Shown here: piece by piece, positions 24,719 through 33,735 of the stretch
Layout of the letters: the number at the start of each line of letters is the position of its first letter
Numbering within the stretch: position 1 is the first letter of the stretch
NCBI RefSeq assembly: GCF_019805165.1
Contig: NZ_RWIJ01000014.1
Location: forward strand, 80,995-144,994
Direction: 5' to 3'
From: Azospirillum sp. 412522
Lineage (GTDB): Bacteria; Pseudomonadota; Alphaproteobacteria; Azospirillales; Azospirillaceae
DNA: 64,000 nt
Made by a program: the position numbers and the translations under genes
The notes under the pieces: model-generated
The model's input: only the letters and a program-made list of their open reading frames with translations
Databases searched by the model: none
What the model was told of the DNA's origin: nothing

Positions 24719-25891
24719 ATGCAGCACCGTCAGGAACGGGACGCTCGTCTCGATCTCTTCAAGGGCGTGGCCCTTCTGATCATCTTCATCAACCATGTCG
24801 GGGGAAACCCGCTGGCGAAGCTGATGCCTGCCCGGTTCGGACCATCGGATTCGGCCGAGATCTTCGTCTTCATCTCCGGCTACGCCATCGCGCTGGCCTA
24901 TGGCCCGGTGCTGGCGGAGCAGGGGTTCGCCGCCTGCCAGCGCAAGGCGCTCGGCCGCTGCCGGCAGCTGTGGCTGGCCAACATCGTGACCATGCTGGCC
25001 AGCGCCCTGGTGGTGGCCCTCGCCGTCCATGTCGGCGACCTGCCGATGGAGGCGTCGAACCGGCTGCAGAGCTTCGCGCCGCTGTTCGATACGCCGGTCA
25101 CCGCGATGGCGTGGAATCTGGTGCTGATGTATCTGCCCTTCGCCTTCGACATCCTGGCGCTCTACATCCTGCTGGTGGCGGTGGCGCCGCTGTTCCTGTG
25201 GACCTATGCCCGCTTCGGCCATGCGGCGGTGGCGCTGTCGGTCGTCCTTTATCTGGTCGCCCAGGCGGCTCCCGGCCTGATCCCGCCCAACCTGTGGGAC
25301 GAGGACTGGAACTTCAGCCCGCTGGCCTGGCAATGCGTGTTCTTCCTCGGCACCAGCCTGGCGCTGGTGGTGCGCAGCGGCCGGGTCCGGCTGCCGCAGT
25401 CCGGCTGGCTGCTGGGCGGGACGCTGACGCTGCTGGTCGGGATGGCGGTGTGGAAGTTCACGGCATCCGACATCGGCCATGCGCTGACACCGGCGGCGCT
25501 CCGGGACTGGTTGCCGGAAGAGACGATTCCCTGGACCGACAAGGACACGCTGGGGCCGATGCGGCTTCTGCATTTCCTGGCGCTGGCCTGCGCCGCGGCG
25601 CTGCTTGTGCCGCGGGATGCCTCGTGGCTGCGCTCCGCCCCCGCCCGGCTGCTGGTCGCCTGCGGCCGGCATTCGCTGCCGGTCTTCTGTGTCGGCGTGG
25701 TGCTGTCCATCGCCGGTTCCGCCCTGCTGGTGGCCGAGGACGGCGCCGCCATGGTCCTGGCGGTCAATCTGGTCGGGATCGCCGTGCTGCTGGCGATGGC
25801 GATGGTGCTGGAACGGCGGCGGACCCGGCGGCAGCCGTCCAGACAGCCGGCGAAGCCTGCGGTGTCGTCGGCGTTGCCAGAGACCCCTTGA
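24719..25891 (+). CDS. OpgC-family membrane acyltransferase-like protein
   Basis: A protein of 390 residues with about ten membrane segments. RDARLDLFKGVALLIIFINHV, PARFGPSDSAEIFVFISGYAIALAYG and the C-terminal CGRHSLPVFCVGVVLS are typical of the OpgC family, which succinylates osmoregulated periplasmic glucans, and of related acyltransferase-3 proteins. The His of INHV is the expected catalytic residue. ATG at 24719 follows GGAGAGG. No opgG or opgH glucan genes are nearby, so the acceptor is unknown. Confidence 0.85.
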   Translation: MQHRQERDARLDLFKGVALLIIFINHVGGNPLAKLMPARFGPSDSAEIFVFISGYAIALAYGPVLAEQGFAACQRKALGRCRQLWLANIVTMLASALVVALAVHVGDLPMEASNRLQSFAPLFDTPVTAMAWNLVLMYLPFAFDILALYILLVAVAPLFLWTYARFGHAAVALSVVLYLVAQAAPGLIPPNLWDEDWNFSPLAWQCVFFLGTSLALVVRSGRVRLPQSGWLLGGTLTLLVGMAVWKFTASDIGHALTPAALRDWLPEETIPWTDKDTLGPMRLLHFLALACAAALLVPRDASWLRSAPARLLVACGRHSLPVFCVGVVLSIAGSALLVAEDGAAMVLAVNLVGIAVLLAMAMVLERRRTRRQPSRQPAKPAVSSALPETP

Positions 25892-25954
25892 GATCGAGGC
25901 CAAGCTACGGCTGGGCTTCTTGAATCCTGCGTCGGACGGGCGCATAATCCGGAT

Positions 25955-26251
25955 ATGCAATTCAATCCGGCCATACCGTCCCATCAGACGCTGAAGCCGA
26001 CCCCGCAGCTGACGCCCGCGGCGCAGGTCGCCATGTCCCCGGCGGTCCAGGCGGCTCAGCAGACCGCCCCCGCGGTTCGCACGCAGACCGTGACGGCGCC
26101 CCAGGCGGCCGGCAAGTCCGACCAGACCCGGGACGCCCGCACCGCCACCCAGGGCAACCAGGCCGTCGACACGACCGCAGGTGCGCTTGGCGCCCGCGTG
26201 AATGCCCAGGGCTATCAGCCGCGCGGCTCGCTGCTGAACCTGTCGGTATAG
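25955..26251 (+). CDS. Small Gln/Ala/Thr-rich protein of unknown function
   Basis: A 98-residue reading frame from MQFNPAIPSHQ to LLNLSV. It is rich in Ala, Gln, Thr and Pro and has no signal peptide or hydrophobic segment, suggesting a disordered protein. Third positions are GC-rich and a good bidirectional terminator follows, which supports a real gene. Only the last 20 residues (GYQPRGSLLNLSV) look like a structured or conserved end. I do not recognise a family. Confidence 0.55.
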   Translation: MQFNPAIPSHQTLKPTPQLTPAAQVAMSPAVQAAQQTAPAVRTQTVTAPQAAGKSDQTRDARTATQGNQAVDTTAGALGARVNAQGYQPRGSLLNLSV

Positions 26252-26289
26252 AAAGCCGCCGTTCGGCGGATCGTCATTTTGCACATGGA

Positions 26290-26323
26290 AAAGGCGGCGG
26301 AGGGACTTCCCCCCGCCGCCTTT
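26290..26323. terminator. Bidirectional terminator
   Basis: AAAGGCGGCGG at 26290-26300 is exactly complementary to 26313-26323 (ending CCTTT), giving an 11-bp stem with an A run before and a T run after it. It lies between the small Gln-rich protein gene and the convergent PRC-barrel gene. Confidence 0.75.
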
Positions 26324-26337
26324 CGCTGTGCGCAGAG

Positions 26338-26775
26338 TCAGCGGGACAGTTCGCTCAGCGGGCCTTTGCCCTTCACGGTCTCGTAGCGGCCCTTCTGCCA
26401 CTTTTCCAGACCCTGGAGCTGCTGCTCCGTCATGTTGAGGGTGAGCTTGTCGCCCTTCATGTGCAGCTTGTTCAGCGGCAGGACGACGTCCTTGTCGCTG
26501 ACGTCGATGGTGTGGTCGACGTCGATCACGGCATAGAGCTTGTTGTTGTAGCGGACGACATCCTCGATCTCCGCCATGTTCTCGCCCTTGGCGCCGTAGA
26601 TGTCCTTACCCTTCAACTGATCGACATGCATCTTCATCAGTGCCGGGTCGGCGCTGTCGTCGATGGCTGCAACCGAAGGGTTGGCCGACTTGGTCACGCT
26701 GTGATCCGACGCGGCCAGGGCGGGTGTGGCGGCGAGCAGCGCGGCGGTGCAGCCCAGAACGAGATAGCGTTTCAT
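26338..26775 (-). CDS. Secreted PRC-barrel domain protein
   Basis: A protein of 145 residues with a signal peptide (cleavage after ALA near residue 22). A PRC-barrel-like domain spans about 55-115: LKGKDIYGAKGENMAEIEDVV, YAVIDVDHTIDVSDKDVVLPL, then KLTLNMTEQQLQGL. Such secreted PRC-barrel proteins are common in alphaproteobacteria and are often stress-linked, though the role is not established. ATG at 26775 follows GGAG by seven bases. Confidence 0.85.
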   Translation of the reverse strand: MKRYLVLGCTAALLAATPALAASDHSVTKSANPSVAAIDDSADPALMKMHVDQLKGKDIYGAKGENMAEIEDVVRYNNKLYAVIDVDHTIDVSDKDVVLPLNKLHMKGDKLTLNMTEQQLQGLEKWQKGRYETVKGKGPLSELSR

Positions 26776-26912
26776 CGGTTGGCTCCATCTTTCGTGGATG
26801 TTGTGGCGGATCAACGCCTTTGCCGGCCGATGGGTTTCACAATTCCCAAAAGAAAAAGGACCTTCCTCCGATTTGGAGAAAGGCCCTGTTTCTTCAGGCT
26901 GAGACGGAACCT

Positions 26913-27539
26913 TTACTTCAGCTCGTCCATCGTGTCGATGATGTGGCTGACGATGCCGTATTCCTTGGCTTCGTCGGCCAGCATCCAATAGTTGCGGTCC
27001 GTATCCTTGACGACCTTTTCGAAGGGCTGCCCGGTCTCACGCGCGATGATCTTGTTCAGACGCTCGCGCATGCGGATGATTTCCTTCGCCTCGATGGCGA
27101 TGTCCGTCGCCCGTCCGCCCGTCCCGCCCAGCGGCTGGTGGATCAGGAAGCGGGTGTTGGGCAGGCAGAAACGGTCTTCCTTGTTCGCCGCCAGATAGAT
27201 GTGGCAGCCGGCGCTGGCGACCCAGCCCGTGCCCAGCATCTTCACGCGCGGCTTGATGAAGCGGATCATGTCGTGGATGGTGTCGCCCGCCTCGACATGG
27301 CCGCCCGGCGAGTTGACCACGACGGTGACGTCGTCGTCGCTCTCATGCGCGAGCGCCAGCAGCTGGGCCGACACGACCTGTGCCAGCTTCATGTCGATCT
27401 GACCGAAGATCAGGACCGTGCGCGCCTTGAAAAGGCTTTGCTGCACGGCGGCGAACTGCGGCTGGGCGCTTTCCTTCGACTTCTCGTCCGGTTCCTTTTC
27501 GGGTTCGTCGTCGAACCGGGTGTATCCGACCTGCGCCAT
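26913..27539 (-). CDS. ClpP-family serine protease
   Basis: A protein of 208 residues related to the proteolytic subunit of Clp. It has VVVNSPGGHVEAGDTIHDMI, the nucleophile in GWVASAGCHIY (Ser109), the His in LIHQPLGG (His134) and a following Asp (near 179), so the triad is complete. The acidic, Lys/Glu-rich N-terminus (about residues 10-25) and divergence from the canonical sequence suggest a second ClpP form rather than the main ClpP beside tig and clpX, none of which is here. The longer upstream frame is not protein-like. Confidence 0.88.
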   Translation of the reverse strand: MAQVGYTRFDDEPEKEPDEKSKESAQPQFAAVQQSLFKARTVLIFGQIDMKLAQVVSAQLLALAHESDDDVTVVVNSPGGHVEAGDTIHDMIRFIKPRVKMLGTGWVASAGCHIYLAANKEDRFCLPNTRFLIHQPLGGTGGRATDIAIEAKEIIRMRERLNKIIARETGQPFEKVVKDTDRNYWMLADEAKEYGIVSHIIDTMDELK

Positions 27540-27986
27540 TGATGTTCTTCTCCCTGGTATCGGAAGCGGTGTATCGGGACCGGGATTCGCCGCCGGAGGG
27601 ATGCCCCGACCGCTGTCCCGCTGCCGCATGCGCCTTGCCTGCTTCACCACATAGCCCGTCCGGGCTTCATGTTCAACGTCCGGCGGGTCAAAATCGATGG
27701 GTGGGGCCGCAGCCGCATGGAACGTTTGGAACAGCGTGCAACAGTTTTCCGGCCATGTTCCACTGTTCCATCCGCCGAACACGCCGTGCCCTCCGCAAGG
27801 TCTTGAGCCAGGACGTTCCTTCCTACCACGGGACGGTGGGGCCGGTAAGGGGCGTCTCCAAATCCCGGCAGGGGCAGAGGCAGGGGGCAGGGGGCGGAGG
27901 CCGGTGCCGGGGCCGGCATGGTCGCAGCATTGACGCCACCTGCCGGCCGCAGCGAAACTCCGTCCGCGAGGGCGGTGGAGGGCGGA
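27540..27986. other. Divergent intergenic region with operator-like boxes
   Basis: About 450 bases between the protease gene and the glycosyltransferase gene. The notable content is a cluster of four TGGAAC-type half sites (27718-27770), listed separately. From 27860 to 27930 the sequence is G-rich and repetitive. No RNA gene or convincing small gene was seen. Confidence 0.5.
27718..27770. promoter_or_regulatory. Cluster of four TGGAAC half sites
   Basis: Two direct copies of TGGAAC (27718-27723 and 27727-27732) are followed, 24 bases on, by two copies in the opposite sense, GTTCCA (27757-27762 and 27765-27770). The outer repeat TGGAACAG/CTGTTCCA (27727-27734 and 27763-27770) is exact. The symmetry suggests binding of a multimeric regulator upstream of the protease gene or the glycosyltransferase gene. 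No known regulator consensus is claimed. Confidence 0.35.
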
Positions 27987-28862
27987 ATGGGCGGGAACGG
28001 AGCGGGGCAAGGCGCGCCCGGCGATGCATCGACGGGTGTCTCGGTCATCATCGCGGCGTACCGCGCCCACGACACCATCGTTCGCGCGGTGCGCAGCCTG
28101 CTGGAGCAGGACTGGACGGCGTGGGAGGCGGTGATCGCCAGCGACGACGGCACCGACTACCGGCCGACCCTTCAGGCCGCCGGTATCGACGACCCGCGGC
28201 TGGTCTTCACCGGCACCGGCCGAATCGGGGCGGGAGCGCCCGCCGCCCGCAATGCCGGGCTGGCGGCGGCACGGCTGGCGCTGGTGGCGACGCTGGACGC
28301 CGACGACCGGTTTCGCCGCGGCCGGCTGTCCGCCCTGGCGCCTCCCGCCCTTGCCCATGGCGCCGCCTTCGACAATGTCGCGGTGGTGCGGGACGAGGAC
28401 GATTCGCCGCTGCTGCGCCTGTATGAGGACGGGCAGGCGCCGTCCCTGCTGGATGGCGACGGGTTCCTGGCGACCTCCGTGCCGATGTTCCCGGTGGTGC
28501 GGCGCGATCTGGCGCCGGGCTGGGATGAAGACGTGAATTTCTGCGATGACGTCGTCTTCAATGTCCGGGTGCTCGACGCTACCGGCCCGGTGCCGCTGGT
28601 GGCGACGCCCTTCTATGAGTATCGCCAGCGCGCCGGCTCGATCACCTTCTCCGCCGACAGCGGCGAGCGGGCGGAGCGCTGCTACCGTCATGTGCTGAAC
28701 CGGTTGTCCGGCGACGGGTTCGGCATCCGGGACGACGCCCTGCGCCGCCGGTTCGCGCAGGCCATCACCGCCAAGCGCGCCCGAAACGCTGCCTACGAAG
28801 CGGCGTTCAAGGCCGGGCGCTGCGCCAATTTCCAGGAATTCCTGGCGCTGGGAGAAGGATAA
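27987..28862 (+). CDS. Family 2 glycosyltransferase
   Basis: A GT-A-type glycosyltransferase of about 291 residues. VSVIIAAYRAHDTIVRAVRSLLEQ is the nucleotide-binding start, GAGAPAARNAGLAAA is the typical donor loop, and TLDADDRFR holds the metal-binding DxD-like motif. Later, WDEDVNFCDDVVFNVR provides an acidic catalytic pair. The ATG at 27987 follows GGAGG by five bases; an ATG 23 codons earlier is possible. No other glycan genes adjoin, so the acceptor is unknown. Cytoplasmic, without membrane segments. Confidence 0.8.
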   Translation: MGGNGAGQGAPGDASTGVSVIIAAYRAHDTIVRAVRSLLEQDWTAWEAVIASDDGTDYRPTLQAAGIDDPRLVFTGTGRIGAGAPAARNAGLAAARLALVATLDADDRFRRGRLSALAPPALAHGAAFDNVAVVRDEDDSPLLRLYEDGQAPSLLDGDGFLATSVPMFPVVRRDLAPGWDEDVNFCDDVVFNVRVLDATGPVPLVATPFYEYRQRAGSITFSADSGERAERCYRHVLNRLSGDGFGIRDDALRRRFAQAITAKRARNAAYEAAFKAGRCANFQEFLALGEG

Positions 28863-28955
28863 GCCCCTGAACGTTACGCTCCCGCTGGTTTTGCTTTACC
28901 ATTCTGTGTCAGTTTTGGTGCATTGCACATCGCCGGACCGGACACGGGTAAATCC

Positions 28956-29273
28956 ATGAACGCCCCGACCTGCTGCCTCGCCCGCATCCCCGCCAATGGG
29001 AAGTTCTGGCTGAAGAATGCACGGCTTTCCGACGGGTTACGCGACATCCGGATCGAGGATGGCCGTATCCGTGCGCTGGTGCCGGCGGGCGAATCGCCCT
29101 GCTGTGCGCCGGGACTCGACCTCGAGGGGGGCGAAGTTCGCCGGATGGACGGCGATGGCCCGGTGACCGCCGGCCTGGCCGCCGATCTGTGGGTGACGCT
29201 GTGCGGTGAACGGACGGTGCCGATGCGGGCGGGCAGGCTCGAGGCCGCAAAGCCTGAAGGCAAGGCGGGCTGA
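28956..29273 (+). CDS. Small protein resembling an amidohydrolase without its barrel
   Basis: A protein of 105 residues. FWLKNARLSDGLRDIRIEDGRIRALVPAGE is like the N-terminal beta-sandwich of cytosine-deaminase-type amidohydrolases, and the last third, AADLWVTLCGERTVPMRAGRLEA, is like the part of that sandwich that normally follows the catalytic barrel. The roughly 300-residue TIM barrel with its metal ligands is absent. It cannot be an ordinary hydrolase. It may be a remnant of an internal deletion or a repurposed domain. Family assignment is by pattern only. Confidence 0.5.
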   Translation: MNAPTCCLARIPANGKFWLKNARLSDGLRDIRIEDGRIRALVPAGESPCCAPGLDLEGGEVRRMDGDGPVTAGLAADLWVTLCGERTVPMRAGRLEAAKPEGKAG

Positions 29274-29456
29274 AGACACCGGCGCCTTGAGACAACGGCA
29301 CGCGTCAAAATGCGGCAGCTATTGACGGCCCTGCGGACGGTTCGGCTCTCTGAACCTTCTCGACATCGGATGTGATCTGAACGATATAGTTCGGTTTGCC
29401 CGTCGCTCCCATCGGTTGCGCTGCGGTACAACGAAATCCGTCCGGATCCCGGTCCC

Positions 29457-30611
29457 ATGCGCCACACGCTTCGCATCGCTGCACTTCTCGTCCTGGCGGC
29501 TCTCGCCGGCGGGGCCTACTGGTATTTCGTGAAGCAGGGCGGGACCGTTGCCGGGCTGACCGCGATGGTGAGCGGCGCGCTGCCCGGTGCGGCCTCCGGC
29601 AACGCACCGGTGCCCGGTGGCGCGTCTGCCGGCGCCAAGCCGCCCGGCGGCGCTCCGCCGATGCCGGTGGAGGCTGCCCAGGTCCGCGTCGGCGTGGTCG
29701 AGCGGACGGTGACCGCCGTGGGCTCCCTGCTGTCCAACGAATCGGTGGTGATCCGGCCGGAGATCGCCGGCCGGATCAGCGAGATCGCCTTCAAGGAGGG
29801 CCAGCGCGTCACCAGGGGCAGCGTGCTGGTCCGGCTGGACGACGCCATCGCCCGCGCCACCCTGGCCCAGGCGCAGGCGAGCATCGCCTTCTCCCGCGCC
29901 GAGCTGTCGCGCGCCGACCAGCTGGTGCGCCAGAACACCGGTCCCCTGCGCAACCGGGAGCAGGCCTCCGCCAAGCTGCTGGCCGACGAGGCGGCGGTGC
30001 AGCTGGCCAAGGCGCAGCTCGAGAAGCAGGTCATCACCGCGCCCTTCGACGGGGTGCTGGGCCTGCGCAAGGTGTCGCTCGGCGACTTCGTCCAGGCCGG
30101 CAAGGACATCGTCAACCTGGAGGACATCGACACGCTGAAGCTGGACTTCCGCGTGCCGGAGATGTTCCTGCCGGCGGTGAAGGTCGGCCAGACGGTGAAG
30201 GTGGCGGTCGATGCCTTCGGCGGACGCAGCTTCGACGGCACGGTCTACGCCATCGACCCGCTGGTGGACGTCAACGGCCGCGCCCTGGCGATCCGCGCCC
30301 GGGTGCCGAACCCGGACGGCTCCCTGCGCCCGGGCCTGTTCGCCCGCGTGTCGCTGACGCTGACCACGGTGCCGGACGCGGTGCTGATCCCCGAACAGGC
30401 CATCGTCGCCTTCGGCAAGGACCAGTTCGTCTTCAAGGTGGTCGACGGCAAGGTGGCCCAGACCCGGGTGATGTTGGGCGAACGCCGCAATGCGGAGGTG
30501 GAGATCTCCAAGGGGCTCGCCCCCGGCGACATGGTGGTCACCGCGGGTCAACTGAAGATCCGCGACGGCGTTCCCGTCACCGTGGTGACCAGCAAGCCGG
30601 CCGGGAGCTGA
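29457..30611 (+). CDS. RND efflux periplasmic adaptor (MFP) subunit
   Basis: A membrane-fusion protein of 384 residues. An N-terminal membrane anchor (about 7-26) and Gly/Pro/Ala linker are followed by VVIRPEIAGRISEIAFKEGQRV and VLVRLDDA (lipoyl half), a helical hairpin with RADQLVRQNT, VITAPFDGVLG (second lipoyl half) and beta-barrel segments ending at GDMVVTAGQLKIRDGVPV. It bridges the RND pump to an outer-membrane channel. The pump gene follows after four bases. No outer-membrane factor gene is in the window. Confidence 0.93.
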   Translation: MRHTLRIAALLVLAALAGGAYWYFVKQGGTVAGLTAMVSGALPGAASGNAPVPGGASAGAKPPGGAPPMPVEAAQVRVGVVERTVTAVGSLLSNESVVIRPEIAGRISEIAFKEGQRVTRGSVLVRLDDAIARATLAQAQASIAFSRAELSRADQLVRQNTGPLRNREQASAKLLADEAAVQLAKAQLEKQVITAPFDGVLGLRKVSLGDFVQAGKDIVNLEDIDTLKLDFRVPEMFLPAVKVGQTVKVAVDAFGGRSFDGTVYAIDPLVDVNGRALAIRARVPNPDGSLRPGLFARVSLTLTTVPDAVLIPEQAIVAFGKDQFVFKVVDGKVAQTRVMLGERRNAEVEISKGLAPGDMVVTAGQLKIRDGVPVTVVTSKPAGS

Positions 30612-30615
30612 ACCG

Positions 30616-33600
30616 ATGGTCCTGTCCGACATTTCCGTTCGCCGCCCCGTCCTGGCGACGGTGATGAGCCTCGCCCTGATGCTGATCGGCATCGTCTCGT
30701 ACCAGCGCCTGTCGGTGCGCGAATATCCCAAGATCGACGAGCCGGTCGTCACGGTGGAGACGACCTACAAGGGCGCCTCGGCCCAGATCATCGAAAGCCA
30801 GGTCACGCAGACGCTGGAGGACAGCCTCGCCGGCATCGAGGGCATCGACGTGATGTCCTCGATCAGCCGGGCGGAGAAGTCGCAGATCACCCTGCGCTTC
30901 CGGCTGGACCGCAATGTCGACGTCGCGGCCAGCGACGTGCGCGACCGGGTCGGCCGCGTCCGCGCCGCCCTGCCGTCGGAGATCGACGAACCGGTGATCG
31001 CCAAGGTCGAGGCCGACGCCCAGCCGATCATCTATCTCGCCTTCTCCTCCGACCGGCATTCGCCGCTGGAGGTGACCGACTTCGCCGACCGCTACGTCAA
31101 GGACCGGTTGCAGAACCTGCCCGGCGTCGCCCAGGTCCGCATCTTCGGCGAACGCCGCTTCGCCATGCGCCTGTGGCTCGACCCGCAGCGGATGGCCGCC
31201 TACCGGGTGACGCCGCAGGATGTCGAGAACGCGCTGCGCCGCCAGAACGTCGAGATTCCGGCCGGCCGCGTCGAGAGCGTGGCGCGCGAGTTCACCGTGG
31301 TGTCGGAAACCGACCTGCGCAACCCGGCCGAGTTCGAGGCCATCATCCTGCGCGACGATGCAGGCTATCTGGTGCGGCTGCGCGACGTCGGCCGGGCGGA
31401 GCTGGGCGCGCTCGACGAGCGGGTCAGCGCCCGCTTCAACGGCCGGGGCGCCGTCGCCATCGGCGTGGTGAAGCAGTCCACCGCCAACCCGCTGGACGTG
31501 TCGAAGGCGGTCAACGACGCGCTGCCGAAGATCCGCGCGGCGGTGCCGGACGGCATGGGGGTGGATGTCGGCTACGACAGCTCCGTCTTCATCGCCAAGT
31601 CGATCGACGCGGTGTTCCACACCATCTTCGAAGCGATCGTCCTGGTCGTGCTGGTCATCTTCTTCTTCCTGCGCTCGCTGCGGGCGACGCTGGTGCCGCT
31701 GGTGACCATCCCGGTGTCGCTGATCGGCGGCTTCGCCCTGATGTACGCCTTCGGCTTCTCGATCAACACGCTGACCCTGCTGTCGATGGTGCTGGCCATC
31801 GGCCTCGTCGTCGACGACGCCATCGTCATGCTGGAGAACATCTTCCGGTACGTGGAGGAGGGGATGAACCCCTTCCAGGCGGCGTTGAAGGGATCGCGCG
31901 AGATCGGTTTCGCCGTCATCGCCATGACCATCACGCTGGCGGCGGTGTACGCGCCCATCGGCTTCATGACCGGCCGCACCGGACGGCTGTTCACCGAGTT
32001 CGCCCTGACTCTGGCCGGCGCGGTCATCGTCTCCGGCTTCGTTGCGCTGACCCTGTCGCCGATGATGTGCTCCAAGCTGCTGAAGCACGAGACGAAGCAC
32101 GGCCTGCTCTACCGCGCCATCGAACGGCTGCTGGAGGGGATGACCAACGGCTACCGCGGGTTGCTGCGCCGGTCGTTGCGGGCGCGGCCGCTGGTGCTGC
32201 TGATCGGGCTCGGTGTCGCCGCGGCCAGCTATTTCCTGTTCACCGGCCTGAAGTCGGAACTGTCGCCGGTGGAGGACCGCGGCACCATCGTCGGCATCGC
32301 CATCGCGCCGGAAGGATCGACGCTGGACTACACCATGGGCTACGCCCAGCGGATGGAGGCGCTGTTCCGCCAGATCCCGGTGCTGGAGAAGTTCTTCGTC
32401 GTCGTCGGCTTCCCGGTGGTGAACCAGGGCATCGCCTTCGTCCGCCTGATCGACTGGGACGAGCGCGAGGTGAAGCAGCAGGCGATCACCGCCCAGCTGT
32501 TCCCCAAGATGTTCGGCATCCCCGGCATCCTCGGCTTCGTCACCAACCCGCCGTCGCTGGGCCAGAGCCCGATCGACAAGCCGGTCAATTTCGTGATCCA
32601 GACCTCGCTGCCCTTCGAGGAGTTGCAGGCGATGGTCAACGCCATGATGGCGGAGGCGCGCAACTTCCCCGGCCTGACCAACCTCGACACCGATTTGAAG
32701 CTGAACAAGCCGGAACTGCGGGTGTCGCTGGACCGCGACAAGGCGGCCGACCTGGGGGTGGACGTCGACACCGTCGGGCGGACGCTGGAAACGCTGCTGG
32801 GCGGGCGGCAGGTGACGCGCTTCAAGAAGGACGGCAAGCAGTATGACGTGATCGTTCAGGTCGCCAACGTCGACCGCCGCAACCCGGACGACATCGCCTC
32901 CATCTATGTCCGCGGCGGGACCAGCGCCACGGGGGGAGCGGGGCAGATGATCTCGCTCGCCAATCTGGTGAAGGTCGAGGAACGGGTGGCGCCCAAGGAG
33001 CTGAACCACTTCAACAAGCTGCGCTCCGCCACCATCACCGCGACGCTGGCGCCGGGGACCTCGCTGGGCGAGGCGCTGGCGGTGATGCAGGCCGCCGCGA
33101 ACAAGGTGCTGCCGGCCACCGCCCAGACCGACTATGCCGGGCAGAGCCGCGAGTTCCGCGAGTCGGCGACGGGCCTCTATTTCGTCTTCATCCTGGCGTT
33201 GGCCTTCATCTATCTCGTGCTGGCGGCCCAGTTCGAGAGCTTCATCGACCCGTTCGTCATCATGCTGACGGTGCCGCTGTCGATGACCGGCGCGCTGGCC
33301 GCCCTGCAACTGAGCGGCGGGACGATGAACGTCTACAGCCAGATCGGCCTCGTCACCCTGGTCGGCCTGATCACCAAGCACGGCATCCTGATCGTCGAGT
33401 TCGCCAACCAGCTCCAGCGCGCCGGGACCGACATCCGCAAGGCGGTGGAGGAGGCGGCCGTGCTGCGCCTGCGCCCGATCCTGATGACCACCGGCGCCAT
33501 GGTGCTGGGCGCCCTGCCGCTGGCCTATGCCCAGGGGGCGGGTGCCGAGAGCCGGCAGGCCATCGGCGCGGTCATCGTCGGCGGCATGACGCTGGGCACG

Positions 33601-33717
33601 TTGCTGACCCTGTTCGTCGTGCCGACGGTCTACAGCTATCTTGCCCGCAAGAAACCGATGGCGGAAGAAGACGCCGGCCACGACGCGGCTCATGGCGTCG
33701 CACATCCGGCCGAATAG
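30616..33717 (+). CDS. RND multidrug efflux permease
   Basis: An inner-membrane pump of 1033 residues with twelve membrane segments and two large periplasmic loops, of the AcrB/MexB (HAE1) type. MVLSDISVRRPVLATVMSLALMLIG is the typical start; GLVVDDAIVMLENIFRY in the fourth segment has the Asp pair of the proton relay; LTLSPMMCSKLL and the second-half QIGLVTLVGLITKHGILIVEFAN are also diagnostic. It is probably translated with the adaptor upstream. Substrates cannot be deduced. The response regulator gene follows after 18 bases. Confidence 0.95.
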   Translation: MVLSDISVRRPVLATVMSLALMLIGIVSYQRLSVREYPKIDEPVVTVETTYKGASAQIIESQVTQTLEDSLAGIEGIDVMSSISRAEKSQITLRFRLDRNVDVAASDVRDRVGRVRAALPSEIDEPVIAKVEADAQPIIYLAFSSDRHSPLEVTDFADRYVKDRLQNLPGVAQVRIFGERRFAMRLWLDPQRMAAYRVTPQDVENALRRQNVEIPAGRVESVAREFTVVSETDLRNPAEFEAIILRDDAGYLVRLRDVGRAELGALDERVSARFNGRGAVAIGVVKQSTANPLDVSKAVNDALPKIRAAVPDGMGVDVGYDSSVFIAKSIDAVFHTIFEAIVLVVLVIFFFLRSLRATLVPLVTIPVSLIGGFALMYAFGFSINTLTLLSMVLAIGLVVDDAIVMLENIFRYVEEGMNPFQAALKGSREIGFAVIAMTITLAAVYAPIGFMTGRTGRLFTEFALTLAGAVIVSGFVALTLSPMMCSKLLKHETKHGLLYRAIERLLEGMTNGYRGLLRRSLRARPLVLLIGLGVAAASYFLFTGLKSELSPVEDRGTIVGIAIAPEGSTLDYTMGYAQRMEALFRQIPVLEKFFVVVGFPVVNQGIAFVRLIDWDEREVKQQAITAQLFPKMFGIPGILGFVTNPPSLGQSPIDKPVNFVIQTSLPFEELQAMVNAMMAEARNFPGLTNLDTDLKLNKPELRVSLDRDKAADLGVDVDTVGRTLETLLGGRQVTRFKKDGKQYDVIVQVANVDRRNPDDIASIYVRGGTSATGGAGQMISLANLVKVEERVAPKELNHFNKLRSATITATLAPGTSLGEALAVMQAAANKVLPATAQTDYAGQSREFRESATGLYFVFILALAFIYLVLAAQFESFIDPFVIMLTVPLSMTGALAALQLSGGTMNVYSQIGLVTLVGLITKHGILIVEFANQLQRAGTDIRKAVEEAAVLRLRPILMTTGAMVLGALPLAYAQGAGAESRQAIGAVIVGGMTLGTLLTLFVVPTVYSYLARKKPMAEEDAGHDAAHGVAHPAE

Positions 33718-33735
33718 AAGGAGGGGAACCGCGCC

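Noticed and set aside
24407..26401. A 664-codon open frame antisense to the OpgC-like gene
   Set aside because: It is the mirror of strong GC3 bias: Arg/Gln/His-rich, no domain pattern, and covers the clearly coding OpgC gene.
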